This document shows, piece after piece, positions 1-7,516 of a DNA stretch of 64,000 nt (the first letter of the stretch is position 1; each line of letters begins with the position of its first letter). This stretch comes from an uncultured Rhodocyclaceae bacterium. Lineage in GTDB: Bacteria > Pseudomonadota > Gammaproteobacteria > Burkholderiales > Rhodocyclaceae. The notes beneath the pieces were generated by a model. It was not told the DNA's origin and searched no databases. It worked only from the letters and a program-made list of their open reading frames with translations. The stretch is from the NCBI GenBank assembly GCA_907163225.1, contig OU015322.1:992001-1056000 (forward strand). The letters are read 5' to 3'. The translations under genes and the position numbers were made by a program.

Positions 1-1
1 C

Positions 2-922
2 ATCTATTTCCGGCAACTGGCCGACATTTCGCCGATGGACATCCTGTCCAACCGCACCGCCTGGGCCTTCGTGTTCGTGACCGCACTGCTCACACTGCGC
101 CGACGCTGGGACAAGGTGACCTCCATGTTCCGCAACCCTCGTCATCTGGTTCGCCTGAGCATCGCGGCGCTGCTACTCGGCAGCAACTGGCTGGGTTTCC
201 TCTGGGCGCTCAACCAGCATCAAGTCGTCGCCGCCAGCCTCGGTTACTTCCTGACACCGCTGGTCAATGTGCTGCTTGCCCTGCTGGTACTAAAGGAAAA
301 GCTCAACCGCAAGGAATGGCTGGCCATCGCGCTGGCCGCGGCCGCAGTTTTCAACGAACTGTTCACCCTAGGCACGCTGCCCTGGATATCCCTCTTCCTA
401 GCCGGCACCTTCGGCCTCTATGGCCTGCTGCGCAAACAGGTGCCGGTCGATGCCATTTCCGGCCTGTGGCTGGAAACACTGGCCATGCTGCCCATCTGCC
501 TGATCTACACCGCTTGGCAAGTGGAAAACGGACACCATGTTTTTGGCCATTTTTCCGGGTTGACCGCAGGAAATGACCTTGGCGCCATGGTACCCGCCTT
601 GCTGATCGGCTCCGGCATCATGACCGCCGTGCCGCTGATGGCCTTCGCCGCCGCCACGCAACGCCTGGATCTGGCCACCGTCGGCATGCTGATGTACATC
701 AACCCGACCATGCAATTCCTGACCGCCATCTTCCTCTTCGACGAACCGCTGCAACCGGCCCGATTGGTCAGCTTTGCCCTGATCTGGCTAGGCCTGCTGA
801 TTTTCAGTTGGAGCATCTGGGAGAAGGTAAAAGGAAAGCAAAGCGTTGCTCCTTCCGCGCCCCTAGAATCAATGGCAGATCCCTCGGTCAACTCTGAAAG
901 CACCCCGGAAACAAAAACCTGA
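2..922 (+). CDS. rarD: RarD/EamA-type permease, 5' truncated by window edge
   Basis: Inner-membrane permease of the drug/metabolite transporter superfamily, RarD branch (the E. coli member is annotated chloramphenicol-sensitive protein; the true substrate is unknown). The frame is open to the window edge, and the residues before the first ATG at 35 (IYFRQLADISP) align with the RarD N-terminal region, so the real start lies outside the window. Typical RarD stretches are visible: GSNWLGFLWALNQHQ, ASLGYFLTPLVNVLL and a late YINPTMQFL. About eight to nine membrane segments remain, followed by a hydrophilic tail of about 35 residues. A dispersed repeat copy lies in frame at 550-570 and encodes FSGLTAG in a loop. 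The family assignment is firm; the function is inferred only. Confidence 0.85.
   Translation: MYFRQLADISPMDILSNRTAWAFVFVTALLTLRRRWDKVTSMFRNPRHLVRLSIAALLLGSNWLGFLWALNQHQVVAASLGYFLTPLVNVLLALLVLKEKLNRKEWLAIALAAAAVFNELFTLGTLPWISLFLAGTFGLYGLLRKQVPVDAISGLWLETLAMLPICLIYTAWQVENGHHVFGHFSGLTAGNDLGAMVPALLIGSGIMTAVPLMAFAAATQRLDLATVGMLMYINPTMQFLTAIFLFDEPLQPARLVSFALIWLGLLIFSWSIWEKVKGKQSVAPSAPLESMADPSVNSESTPETKT
550..570 (+). repeat. dispersed T-tract/GGTTGACCG motif, copy 1
   Basis: TTTTTCCGGGTTGACCGCAGG inside the rarD-like gene, read as FSGLTAG. One of about 13 copies in the window. Confidence 0.65.
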
Positions 923-965
923 AGGCCGTCCACCAGATTCGGCCGAGGCATACGAGTGCTTGACT

Positions 966-2159
966 TCAGCGCGCCTGCTCGAAGAGGCTGTCCACCTCCT
1001 TGGCCAGACTGGAGTTTGCCTCGCGTTCCTTTTGAATTTTCTGGCGATCCGCCTCTCGTTGAAGCGCTAGCGTTCGACGGTCCAACCGCGTACCAAACCC
1101 GGTTTCACCGCCAAAAATCCGGTCGAGCATTCGGTCGCCGAGTTCTTTCTTGAAGTGCCCGGCTTCCCAGTAGTAAGCAAGATGGGTTTTGTCGCCGCGC
1201 ACTGGAATCGGCTCAGAGGTTTCTGCGCTGAAGCCACTGAAATCGATGAGCTCGACCTTCATCCCTGCCTTGGCGTACTTATCGACGCTGGCAATGATTT
1301 CAGCCTTCCACTGCTCGAACACGCCCAGCAAACCAGCGCGATTCAACATCAGCAGAATTTCCGCATGATAGGGGTAGATGACAAGATGGACCGTGCTGCC
1401 CGCCGACTCAGCACCTTTCAGAAACGCTTCAAGTCCGGCAAAGTCTTCTGAAACCCCGCCCGTCTCGGGATGAATGCGTGGCGCCTTGCGCACCCAGCGC
1501 TTCAGGTTTTCCTCGGCACGCTGTCGAAAAAGGACGTAGTGTCCCGAATGCTCGACTTCGGGTACATAGTTACGTAACGGGTTGAAACCACGCTCCGTCA
1601 GTGTTGCGGGATATCGCGTTCGTTGAACGGCCAGCGTGGTCAGGGAATCATGGAGGCCAGTGATCGAAAAAGCGGTCTCGGCGAGCACGCTCAAGCCGAT
1701 TTTGGGTGCCGTACTGTCGAACGACTGCGCCTGTGCAGGCGATGCGCCGAGAAAATCGAAGAATTCAACGCCCAGAACGATTTCCTTCGGCGCACAGCCA
1801 GCCTGCTGGAGCCAGCCCAATTGTCGAACCGAATTGGTGATCGACGAACCGGGAATCGCATGATTGAAAGCCGTCAGCCCTAGCCGCTGGAAGACCGGGT
1901 GCTCAGGGTTCAGTCCGATCTCGGCGCGTGAATTGCCAAAAATGCCCACCTTGGGACACAAGCGACGCGCCGCCTGCCAGCGCGCGAGTTCCCGATGATG
2001 ATCAAGATAAGGCTTTGTTGCGTTGATGCCGGCAATGCGAGGTGAACCGAAAATTCCGAGCGGATCGACGAAAATATTGATGGCACCGCACAGACCGATG
2101 GTCCCAAGCAGTACTGCGAACATCCAGTACAAATAGCGATTTGGGGAATTTGCTGTCAT
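966..2159 (-). CDS. SGNH-hydrolase-like membrane-anchored partner of the MBOAT acyltransferase
   Basis: 397-residue protein with one N-terminal membrane anchor (about residues 10-30) and a large, probably periplasmic domain. GNSR at 75-78 resembles the block-I serine motif of SGNH hydrolases. A late D..H (323-326) and AGHF (332-335) could complete a catalytic site. The start codon overlaps the stop of the upstream MBOAT gene (TGATG at 2157-2161), so the two are translationally coupled. In alginate-type O-acetylation (AlgI with AlgJ/AlgX) an MBOAT channel hands acetyl groups to an SGNH protein, and the same division of labour is inferred here. The C-terminus is charged and helical (coiled-coil-like from about 355). 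The acceptor polymer is unknown; no polysaccharide biosynthesis genes lie beside it. Confidence 0.65.
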   Translation of the reverse strand: MTANSPNRYLYWMFAVLLGTIGLCGAINIFVDPLGIFGSPRIAGINATKPYLDHHRELARWQAARRLCPKVGIFGNSRAEIGLNPEHPVFQRLGLTAFNHAIPGSSITNSVRQLGWLQQAGCAPKEIVLGVEFFDFLGASPAQAQSFDSTAPKIGLSVLAETAFSITGLHDSLTTLAVQRTRYPATLTERGFNPLRNYVPEVEHSGHYVLFRQRAEENLKRWVRKAPRIHPETGGVSEDFAGLEAFLKGAESAGSTVHLVIYPYHAEILLMLNRAGLLGVFEQWKAEIIASVDKYAKAGMKVELIDFSGFSAETSEPIPVRGDKTHLAYYWEAGHFKKELGDRMLDRIFGGETGFGTRLDRRTLALQREADRQKIQKEREANSSLAKEVDSLFEQAR

Positions 2160-3703
2160 CAGAACTGGAAGTAAAGAAATTCGGTTGGGCGACTCAGCGC
2201 CAGAATACCCACCGCGAACAAAAAGCCCGCCATAGCCGCATGGCGCCGGTCAAACTGCCAGACCAATCCAGGCATTGACGCCGCTGACCGGGTTGCCTTA
2301 TCCCCGAGGGCAGGCTCATGCCGCGCCATGATTTCCTGGGTGTTGGGGCAGAAGAAGGCCACCAACGCGCCCAGAACAACCCATGACCAGGTTTCGATAA
2401 AAACGCTGCCACCACCAAGGAAGCTGCCCACGCCCAAGGACTGAAGAATGGGCCACAATCCGCCCAGACGGGAGGCGATGGATTCGGGGAGCGCCACGCC
2501 ATGAAGGCCAAGCATGCCGAACACGACACGGTGGGCCGAAGCGATATCCGGCGCGCGGAAATAGACCCACGCGAACACCACGCAGATGAAGGTCAGCGCT
2601 ACCCCGAGCAGTCGGGCAAGCCCTCGCGGCAGGTGCAGGGAGAATCTGCCACAAACCTCCTGCCAGGCGTGGTTGATGACCAGAAAAATGCCATGCAACG
2701 CGCCCCAGACGACAAAATTCAAACCGGCGCCATGCCACAGCCCGCCCAGCACCATGGTGGCCAGCAGGTTGAAATGGCGCCGCAAGGGGCCGTGCCGATT
2801 GCCTCCCAGCGGGATGTAGAGGTAGTCGCGCAGGAAGCGCGACAGGGTCATGTGCCAGCGGCGCCAGAATTCGCTGATATTGTGAGCTTTGTAGGGCGAG
2901 GCGAAATTCAGGGGCAGGCGGACACCGAACAGCCGCGACAGGCCAATGGCCATGTCGGAATACCCCGAAAAGTCGAAGTAGAGCTGAAAGGTGTAGGCCA
3001 AGGCGCCGCCCCATGCCGCCAAGAGCGACGGGTCGGCGGCCTGCGGCGCGAACAGCGGCGAAACGTAGCCGGCAAGGTTGTCTGCGATCAGCACCTTCTT
3101 GGCCAGGCCAATGGCAAAAATGGTCAGGCCGACGGCGATGTTGGACGGGTTGAGGCGGTAATTACGATCTTCGTCGAACTGCGGCATCATCTCCCGGTGA
3201 TGCAGCACCGGCCCGGCGATCAGGTGCGGAAAGTAGGTGACGAACAGGACGTAGTAGATGAAGCGGCATTCATTCACCTTGCCCGCGTAGGCATCGGCCA
3301 GAAAAGCGATCTGGGTGAAAGTGAAGAACGAGATGCCAATGGGCAGCAGGATGCCGAGCAGCGGCCACTCCGTGCCAATCAGCGCATTTGCGCTGGTGAG
3401 AAAAAAGTCTGCGTACTTGTAATAGGCCAGCAAGGCGAGGTTGATCGCGACGGCGCCGATCAGCGCGCGCTTTCCCTTCGGGCTGTTGGCGTTACGGGCG
3501 ATGTAGCCCCCCGCCAGATAGTTGGCACAAATCGAGCCGAGCAGCAGCGCCAGGTAGCGATAGTCCCACCAGGCGTAGAAGAACAGCGAGCAGGCAGCCA
3601 GCCAGGCAGCCCCGGAACCCTTGCCCCAGCGCCCGACCCAGAAAAAGCCTGCGAGTGTGACAGGCAGGTACACGAACAGGAAGGCATAGGAGTTAAACAG
3701 CAT
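2159..3703 (-). CDS. MBOAT family O-acyltransferase (AlgI-like)
   Basis: 514-residue polytopic inner-membrane protein of the membrane-bound O-acyltransferase family, AlgI/DltB type, which moves acyl groups (usually acetyl) across the membrane to extracytoplasmic polymers. Hallmarks seen are YFDFSGYSDMAIG (242-254), EFWRRWHMTLSRFLRDY (278-294) and GLWHGAG (321-327) with the putative catalytic His324. Length is normal for AlgI. First gene of a two-gene minus-strand operon with the SGNH-like protein. It starts at 3703 and is divergent from the spermidine-synthase-like gene. The MBOAT family is certain; acetyl as donor and the acceptor are inference. Confidence 0.85.
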   Translation of the reverse strand: MLFNSYAFLFVYLPVTLAGFFWVGRWGKGSGAAWLAACSLFFYAWWDYRYLALLLGSICANYLAGGYIARNANSPKGKRALIGAVAINLALLAYYKYADFFLTSANALIGTEWPLLGILLPIGISFFTFTQIAFLADAYAGKVNECRFIYYVLFVTYFPHLIAGPVLHHREMMPQFDEDRNYRLNPSNIAVGLTIFAIGLAKKVLIADNLAGYVSPLFAPQAADPSLLAAWGGALAYTFQLYFDFSGYSDMAIGLSRLFGVRLPLNFASPYKAHNISEFWRRWHMTLSRFLRDYLYIPLGGNRHGPLRRHFNLLATMVLGGLWHGAGLNFVVWGALHGIFLVINHAWQEVCGRFSLHLPRGLARLLGVALTFICVVFAWVYFRAPDIASAHRVVFGMLGLHGVALPESIASRLGGLWPILQSLGVGSFLGGGSVFIETWSWVVLGALVAFFCPNTQEIMARHEPALGDKATRSAASMPGLVWQFDRRHAAMAGFLFAVGILALSRPTEFLYFQF

Positions 3704-3873
3704 AGGGGACCAGAATATCTTGGAAAATCGCCGGGCATAATATTAACGGGACGGATGCACTCGCGGTGGATCAAAAACCCCCAGTTCGTGGCCAAATTGG
3801 CATTCGGCTAACATGAAGCGGCGGAAGCCCCAAGGAATGGGCTGCCCTCCCCGGCATGAGAGATAATCCCGCC

Positions 3874-5211
3874 ATGTCCCGTTTCCTGATCTACGCCATC
3901 GTCTTCATCGAAGGTTTCTGCTCGCTCGGTGCCGAAGTCATCGCCTTGCGCCGGTTGGTGCCGCACATTGGCAGTTCCATCGTTGTCACGGCGCCGACCA
4001 TCGGCTTCTTCCTGCTCGCGCTGGCGCTCGGTTATGCCTCGGGCGCCAGGGTTGCCGGCAATTACCTCGCCATCGTCGCCCGCAATTTTCTGATCGCCGC
4101 CGCCCTGGCCGGCATCGGGCTGGCCGGTGTCAGCGTGGACTGGATGTTCGCCCACCTGCAGCCGGTGCTCGTCGCCTACCTCGTCTTCATCGGCGGCGTG
4201 CTCTGCCCGCTGGCCTGGCTGCTCGGCCAGACCGTGCCGATCCTGACCAACCTGATGAAAGCCGAACGTACCGGCGAGGCGAGCGGCCTGGCGCTTTACT
4301 GGTCTACGCTTGGTTCCTTCCTCGGCTCGATCAGCCTGTCGCTACTCGTCATGCAATGGCTCGGCGTTTCCACCGCCGTTTTCGCCTGCGCGCTGGGCCT
4401 GCTCCTTGGCACGCTTTTGCTCGCCCAACGCGATTTCAAATTTTGGCTTTTTTTCGGGTTGACCGTGGGATCGGCCGCCGGTCTGAATTTGCAGCACAAC
4501 GTCACCGCCGATACGGCCTACGCCGAATACGTCGTCGGCGCTGCCGATCTGCCCGACCAGAAAGACCCGCGCGCCTTCTGGGTCAACAAGTCGGTCGCCT
4601 CGCTCATCGACGATTCCGAGCCGCCCAACTACACGCGCTACATCAGACACCTGCGGCAGATCCTGCTCGACGACCTCGGCTTCAAGGGCAAAGACATCCT
4701 CGTCCTCGGCGCCGGCGGCTTCACGCTGTCACACCGCGAACCGCTCAACCGCTACACCTACGTTGACATCGATCCGGCCATCCGTGACATCGCCGAAAAG
4801 CACTTCCTGCGCGAACCGGCCCGGGGCGAATTCATCGCCGACGACGCCCGTCGTTTCGTGGCGACCAGCGAACGCCGTTTCGACGCCGTTGTTGTCGACG
4901 TCTACAGTTCGCACACCTCGATCCCCAGCCACCTTGTCACCCGTGAATTCTGGGCCGGCACTCGCCGTGTGCTCAATCCGGATGGCGTGCTGCTCGCCAA
5001 CCTGATCCTCGACGGCAAGCTCGAAACGCCCTACGCCCGCAACCTGCTGGCCACCATCGACAGCGTTTTCGGCCGCTGCGCCGTCGACGTGCTGCACAAG
5101 GCAAAAACGCTGGCCAACGTCGAAGTCACTTGCTTTGCCAGCAGCCGACCGGGCGAAACGGGAATTTACATCGACGAGAAAAACCGGGCCGATCTCGACC
5201 GGGCGAGGTAA
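3874..5211 (+). CDS. membrane-anchored spermidine-synthase-like protein
   Basis: About 445 residues. The N-terminal half has six or so hydrophobic segments, starting with a stretch (EGFCSLGAEVIALRRLVP) typical of fused MFS/spermidine-synthase proteins. The C-terminal half is a class I SAM-fold domain with a glycine motif VLGAGGF, acidic YVDIDP and DVYSSH, as in polyamine aminopropyltransferases. Whether it makes polyamines is doubtful, since membrane-fused members are uncharacterised. An in-frame ATG at 3856 is an alternative start; 3874 gives a hydrophobic N-terminus typical of the family. Neither start has a strong ribosome binding site. A dispersed repeat copy lies inside at 4448-4469 (FFGLTVG), between the membrane and enzyme domains. 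Confidence 0.75.
   Translation: MSRFLIYAIVFIEGFCSLGAEVIALRRLVPHIGSSIVVTAPTIGFFLLALALGYASGARVAGNYLAIVARNFLIAAALAGIGLAGVSVDWMFAHLQPVLVAYLVFIGGVLCPLAWLLGQTVPILTNLMKAERTGEASGLALYWSTLGSFLGSISLSLLVMQWLGVSTAVFACALGLLLGTLLLAQRDFKFWLFFGLTVGSAAGLNLQHNVTADTAYAEYVVGAADLPDQKDPRAFWVNKSVASLIDDSEPPNYTRYIRHLRQILLDDLGFKGKDILVLGAGGFTLSHREPLNRYTYVDIDPAIRDIAEKHFLREPARGEFIADDARRFVATSERRFDAVVVDVYSSHTSIPSHLVTREFWAGTRRVLNPDGVLLANLILDGKLETPYARNLLATIDSVFGRCAVDVLHKAKTLANVEVTCFASSRPGETGIYIDEKNRADLDRAR
4448..4469 (+). repeat. dispersed T-tract/GGTTGACCG motif, copy 2
   Basis: Seven T then CGGGTTGACCGTGGG, at the last membrane segment of the spermidine-synthase-like gene (read as FFGLTVG). Confidence 0.7.
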
Positions 5212-5213
5212 AA

Positions 5214-5483
5214 CTAGGCGTCGCTGGTCGGCGCAGGCAACGCCGGCTTTGACTCATCCATCGGCGCCACCAGCGTTTTCCGCTGGCCGAGGCCGTTGCC
5301 GTGCCAGAACAGAACGAGCCAGATCAGTGATCCAAGCGGCAGCACCACGCCAACGCCGAAGAGCCCCATCTTGACCGAGCGCCCCCAGGTTGACCGGGCA
5401 GCGAACATCATTCCCGTTGCCTGCGGCAACTGGCGAACCAGGGTTGTATAGCCGCGCACCAGGGCGGCGGCGTTTTTTAACAT
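5214..5483 (-). CDS. small membrane protein of unknown function
   Basis: 89 residues with one clear hydrophobic segment (GVVLPLGSLIWLVLFW, about 45-60) and a Pro/Ala-rich tail. GAGGA lies about 11 bases before the ATG at 5483. It ends 2 bases from the stop of the convergent spermidine-synthase-like gene. I do not recognise a family. It could be a real small membrane protein; support comes from the ribosome binding site and the membrane segment only. Confidence 0.5.
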   Translation of the reverse strand: MLKNAAALVRGYTTLVRQLPQATGMMFAARSTWGRSVKMGLFGVGVVLPLGSLIWLVLFWHGNGLGQRKTLVAPMDESKPALPAPTSDA

Positions 5484-5572
5484 GATGTTTGAATCCTCGT
5501 CGAATGACGGGATTCTGCCGGCCTTACATTGCCGGCAGATGACCGGCCCGTGCTTTTCTCAAGGCAGCAGGG

Positions 5573-6190
5573 TCAGCGACGGCGCAGTCCCATGTGCATG
5601 GTAATCATGGCCGGAATCCGCTTGTCGAGATCCGAGCCTTTCTGGCAGCCGAACATCAGGTGCAGCAGGCCGCTTGTGAAGGCCCAGGTATCGCGCGCAG
5701 TGGCCTCCGGATCCAGGCCCAGGCGCAAGGCGCCCTTGTCCGCAGCCTTGCGGTAGAAGCGCTCCATTTTTTCGAGGAACTCGTAGGCCGGACGACCGGC
5801 CTCTTCCTGCACGGCGGCGAATTCATCGACGTATTCGCAGCGGGAAATCATGATCTCGAAGACCTCGCGCACCACCGGGCAATCGTCGAGCACGCGGAAA
5901 AATTCTTTCAGCGAGGCTTCGATGGCGTCGAGCGGATTCTCGAAGGCTTCGGAGAGCAGCAGCGAGTCGGTGCGCTCGACCATAGGCGCAAACACGTCCT
6001 CGCGCATGGCGAAAAACAACTCGGCCTTGTCCTTGAAATGCCAGTAAATCGCCCCGCGCGTAACGCCGGCTTCCTTGGCGATCTTTTCCAGCGTCGACCG
6101 GCTGACCCCGCATTCGTGGAACACGGCGCGTGCCGATTCGATGATGTCCTTGCGGGTTTTCTCCGCTTCTTCCTTGGTCTTCCGAACCAT
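5573..6190 (-). CDS. TetR/AcrR family repressor of the adjacent RND efflux operon
   Basis: 205-residue TetR-family regulator. The N-terminal helix-turn-helix reads LEKIAKEAGVTRGAIYWHF, very close to AcrR/TtgR/MexZ-type efflux repressors, followed by a helical ligand-binding domain. An upstream in-frame ATG at 6214 exists, but the ATG at 6190 is preceded by GGGAGAGAG at good spacing and is preferred. The gene is divergent from the efflux operon; an AcrR-like 24-base operator (6272-6295) sits between them over the efflux promoter. The inferred role is repression of the pump genes and probably of itself, relieved by a pump substrate. Confidence 0.88.
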   Translation of the reverse strand: MVRKTKEEAEKTRKDIIESARAVFHECGVSRSTLEKIAKEAGVTRGAIYWHFKDKAELFFAMREDVFAPMVERTDSLLLSEAFENPLDAIEASLKEFFRVLDDCPVVREVFEIMISRCEYVDEFAAVQEEAGRPAYEFLEKMERFYRKAADKGALRLGLDPEATARDTWAFTSGLLHLMFGCQKGSDLDKRIPAMITMHMGLRRR

Positions 6191-6269
6191 TTTGTCTCTC
6201 TCCCGGCCTGGCAATTTTTCGGCGTGGCCGTTGTCAATGGTAAGCCATCAAATCCCACACTGAAAATAT

Positions 6270-6297
6270 TTTACATACATTCGTGTTTGTATATAAT
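6270..6297 (+). promoter_or_regulatory. sigma-70 promoter of the RND efflux operon
   Basis: TTTACA (6270-6275), a 16-base spacer and a perfect TATAAT (6292-6297), 31 bases upstream of the adaptor-protein ATG at 6329. The spacer is filled by the repressor operator. Confidence 0.75.
6272..6295 (+). promoter_or_regulatory. AcrR-type operator
   Basis: The interrupted dyad TACATACATT-CGTG-TTTGTATATA spans 24 bases and resembles the E. coli acrAB operator bound by AcrR (as I recall it, with about 20 of 24 positions the same). It covers the spacer and much of the -10 of the efflux promoter, so bound repressor would block RNA polymerase. Confidence 0.75.
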
Positions 6298-6328
6298 AGC
6301 GCAAACCTTTCGAAAATTGGAGTCCCCG

Positions 6329-7507
6329 ATGAATTCCGCAACCCTGCCGCAGCGCACCGCACTCTCCATCCTTGTTGGCGCAACCCTGCTTGGCAGCGCC
6401 CTGCTCGCCGGCTGCTCCGACAGCAAGCCGGCTGGCGCGCCGCCCATGGGGCCTATGCCGGTCACCGTGCTGGAAATGCAGCCACAGAAGGTGCCGTCGT
6501 CTATCGAGGTCATGGCACAAACCGAAGGCGCCCGTGAAACCGAAGTGCGCGCCCGCGTCGGCGGCATTCTGCTCAAGCGCCTCTACCAGGAAGGCGAGAC
6601 GGTCAAGGCCGGCCAGCCGCTGTTCCAGATCGACCGTTCCAGCTATGAAATTGCGCTGGCTGAAGCCAAGGCCAGGGCCGAGCAGACCCGCCGCGAAATG
6701 AACCGCCTGAAAGGCCTGATCGAAGCCAAGGCGATCAGTCAGAAGGAATACGACGATGCTTCGTCCAGCAATGCCATCGCCCAGACTGCGCTGCGTCAGG
6801 CCGAACTGAATTTGTCGTGGACGACCGTCACCGCCCCGGTTAGCGGCACGACCGGTCGCGCCGTCAAATCGGAAGGCAATCTGGTTACTGTGGGTTCCGA
6901 CAGTCTGCTCACCTCGGTCTATCAGAGCAATCCGATCTGGGTTCGCTTCAGCCTCGGTGACGGTGATCTGGCCAAGCTGGCTGGCGGTCGTGCCAGCAAA
7001 AACAACATCACCGGCGTTGAGCTGATTTTGGGCAATGGCACGGTCTATCCCAAGACCGGCAAGCTCAATTTCCTGGCCAGCAACATCGACACGACGCTCG
7101 GCACCCAGGCCTTGCGCGCCGAATTCGATAACAGCGACAACCAGTTGCTGCCCGGCCAGTTCGTCCGCATCCGCCTGCTCACCGGCGAACGTGACGGCGT
7201 TTTCCTGGTGCCGCAATCGGCGGTCATCCAGTCCGAACAAGGCACGCTGGTCATGCTGGCGGGCGAAGGTGACAAGGTTGCACCGCGCCCGGTTCAGGCC
7301 GGTGAATGGCGTGGCAAGGACTGGGTAATCCTCGGCGGCCTGAAAGCTGGCGACAAGGTCATCGTGGACAACCTGATCAAGCTGCGCCCCGGCGCCCCGG
7401 TTGCCCCACACGGCCCGGGCGAAAAGCCGGGCGGCCCAGCTCCCGCCAAGGAAGGCGCGGCAGCACCGGGCAAGGAAGCTGCACCGGCCCCGGCCAAGCA
7501 GGGTTAA
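6329..7507 (+). CDS. RND efflux periplasmic adaptor lipoprotein (AcrA/MexA-like)
   Basis: 392-residue membrane-fusion protein linking the inner-membrane RND pump to the outer-membrane channel. The signal peptide ends in the lipobox LLAGC. Next come a barrel-sandwich/lipoyl half (VRARVGGILLKRLYQEGETVKAGQPLFQID), a helical hairpin and the second half (TAPVSGTTGRAVKSEGNLV). The C-terminal tail is Pro/Ala/Lys-rich. The open frame continues upstream over the repressor gene, but the ATG at 6329 has GGAG six to seven bases before it and follows the promoter. First gene of a three-gene efflux operon. Confidence 0.92.
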   Translation: MNSATLPQRTALSILVGATLLGSALLAGCSDSKPAGAPPMGPMPVTVLEMQPQKVPSSIEVMAQTEGARETEVRARVGGILLKRLYQEGETVKAGQPLFQIDRSSYEIALAEAKARAEQTRREMNRLKGLIEAKAISQKEYDDASSSNAIAQTALRQAELNLSWTTVTAPVSGTTGRAVKSEGNLVTVGSDSLLTSVYQSNPIWVRFSLGDGDLAKLAGGRASKNNITGVELILGNGTVYPKTGKLNFLASNIDTTLGTQALRAEFDNSDNQLLPGQFVRIRLLTGERDGVFLVPQSAVIQSEQGTLVMLAGEGDKVAPRPVQAGEWRGKDWVILGGLKAGDKVIVDNLIKLRPGAPVAPHGPGEKPGGPAPAKEGAAAPGKEAAPAPAKQG

Positions 7508-7516
7508 GGAGCCGCC

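Noticed and set aside
2501-3811. 436-codon plus-strand open frame opposite the MBOAT gene
   Set aside because: Composition is that of a shadow frame and the opposite strand carries all MBOAT motifs.
5385-5400. GGTTGACCGGGC near the small membrane protein, and similar at 23910
   Set aside because: No T-tract and no YRG after the core; treated as chance.
5594-6328. 245-codon N-terminal extension of the efflux adaptor
   Set aside because: It lies antisense to the TetR gene and across the operator; the lipoprotein signal peptide starts at 6329.
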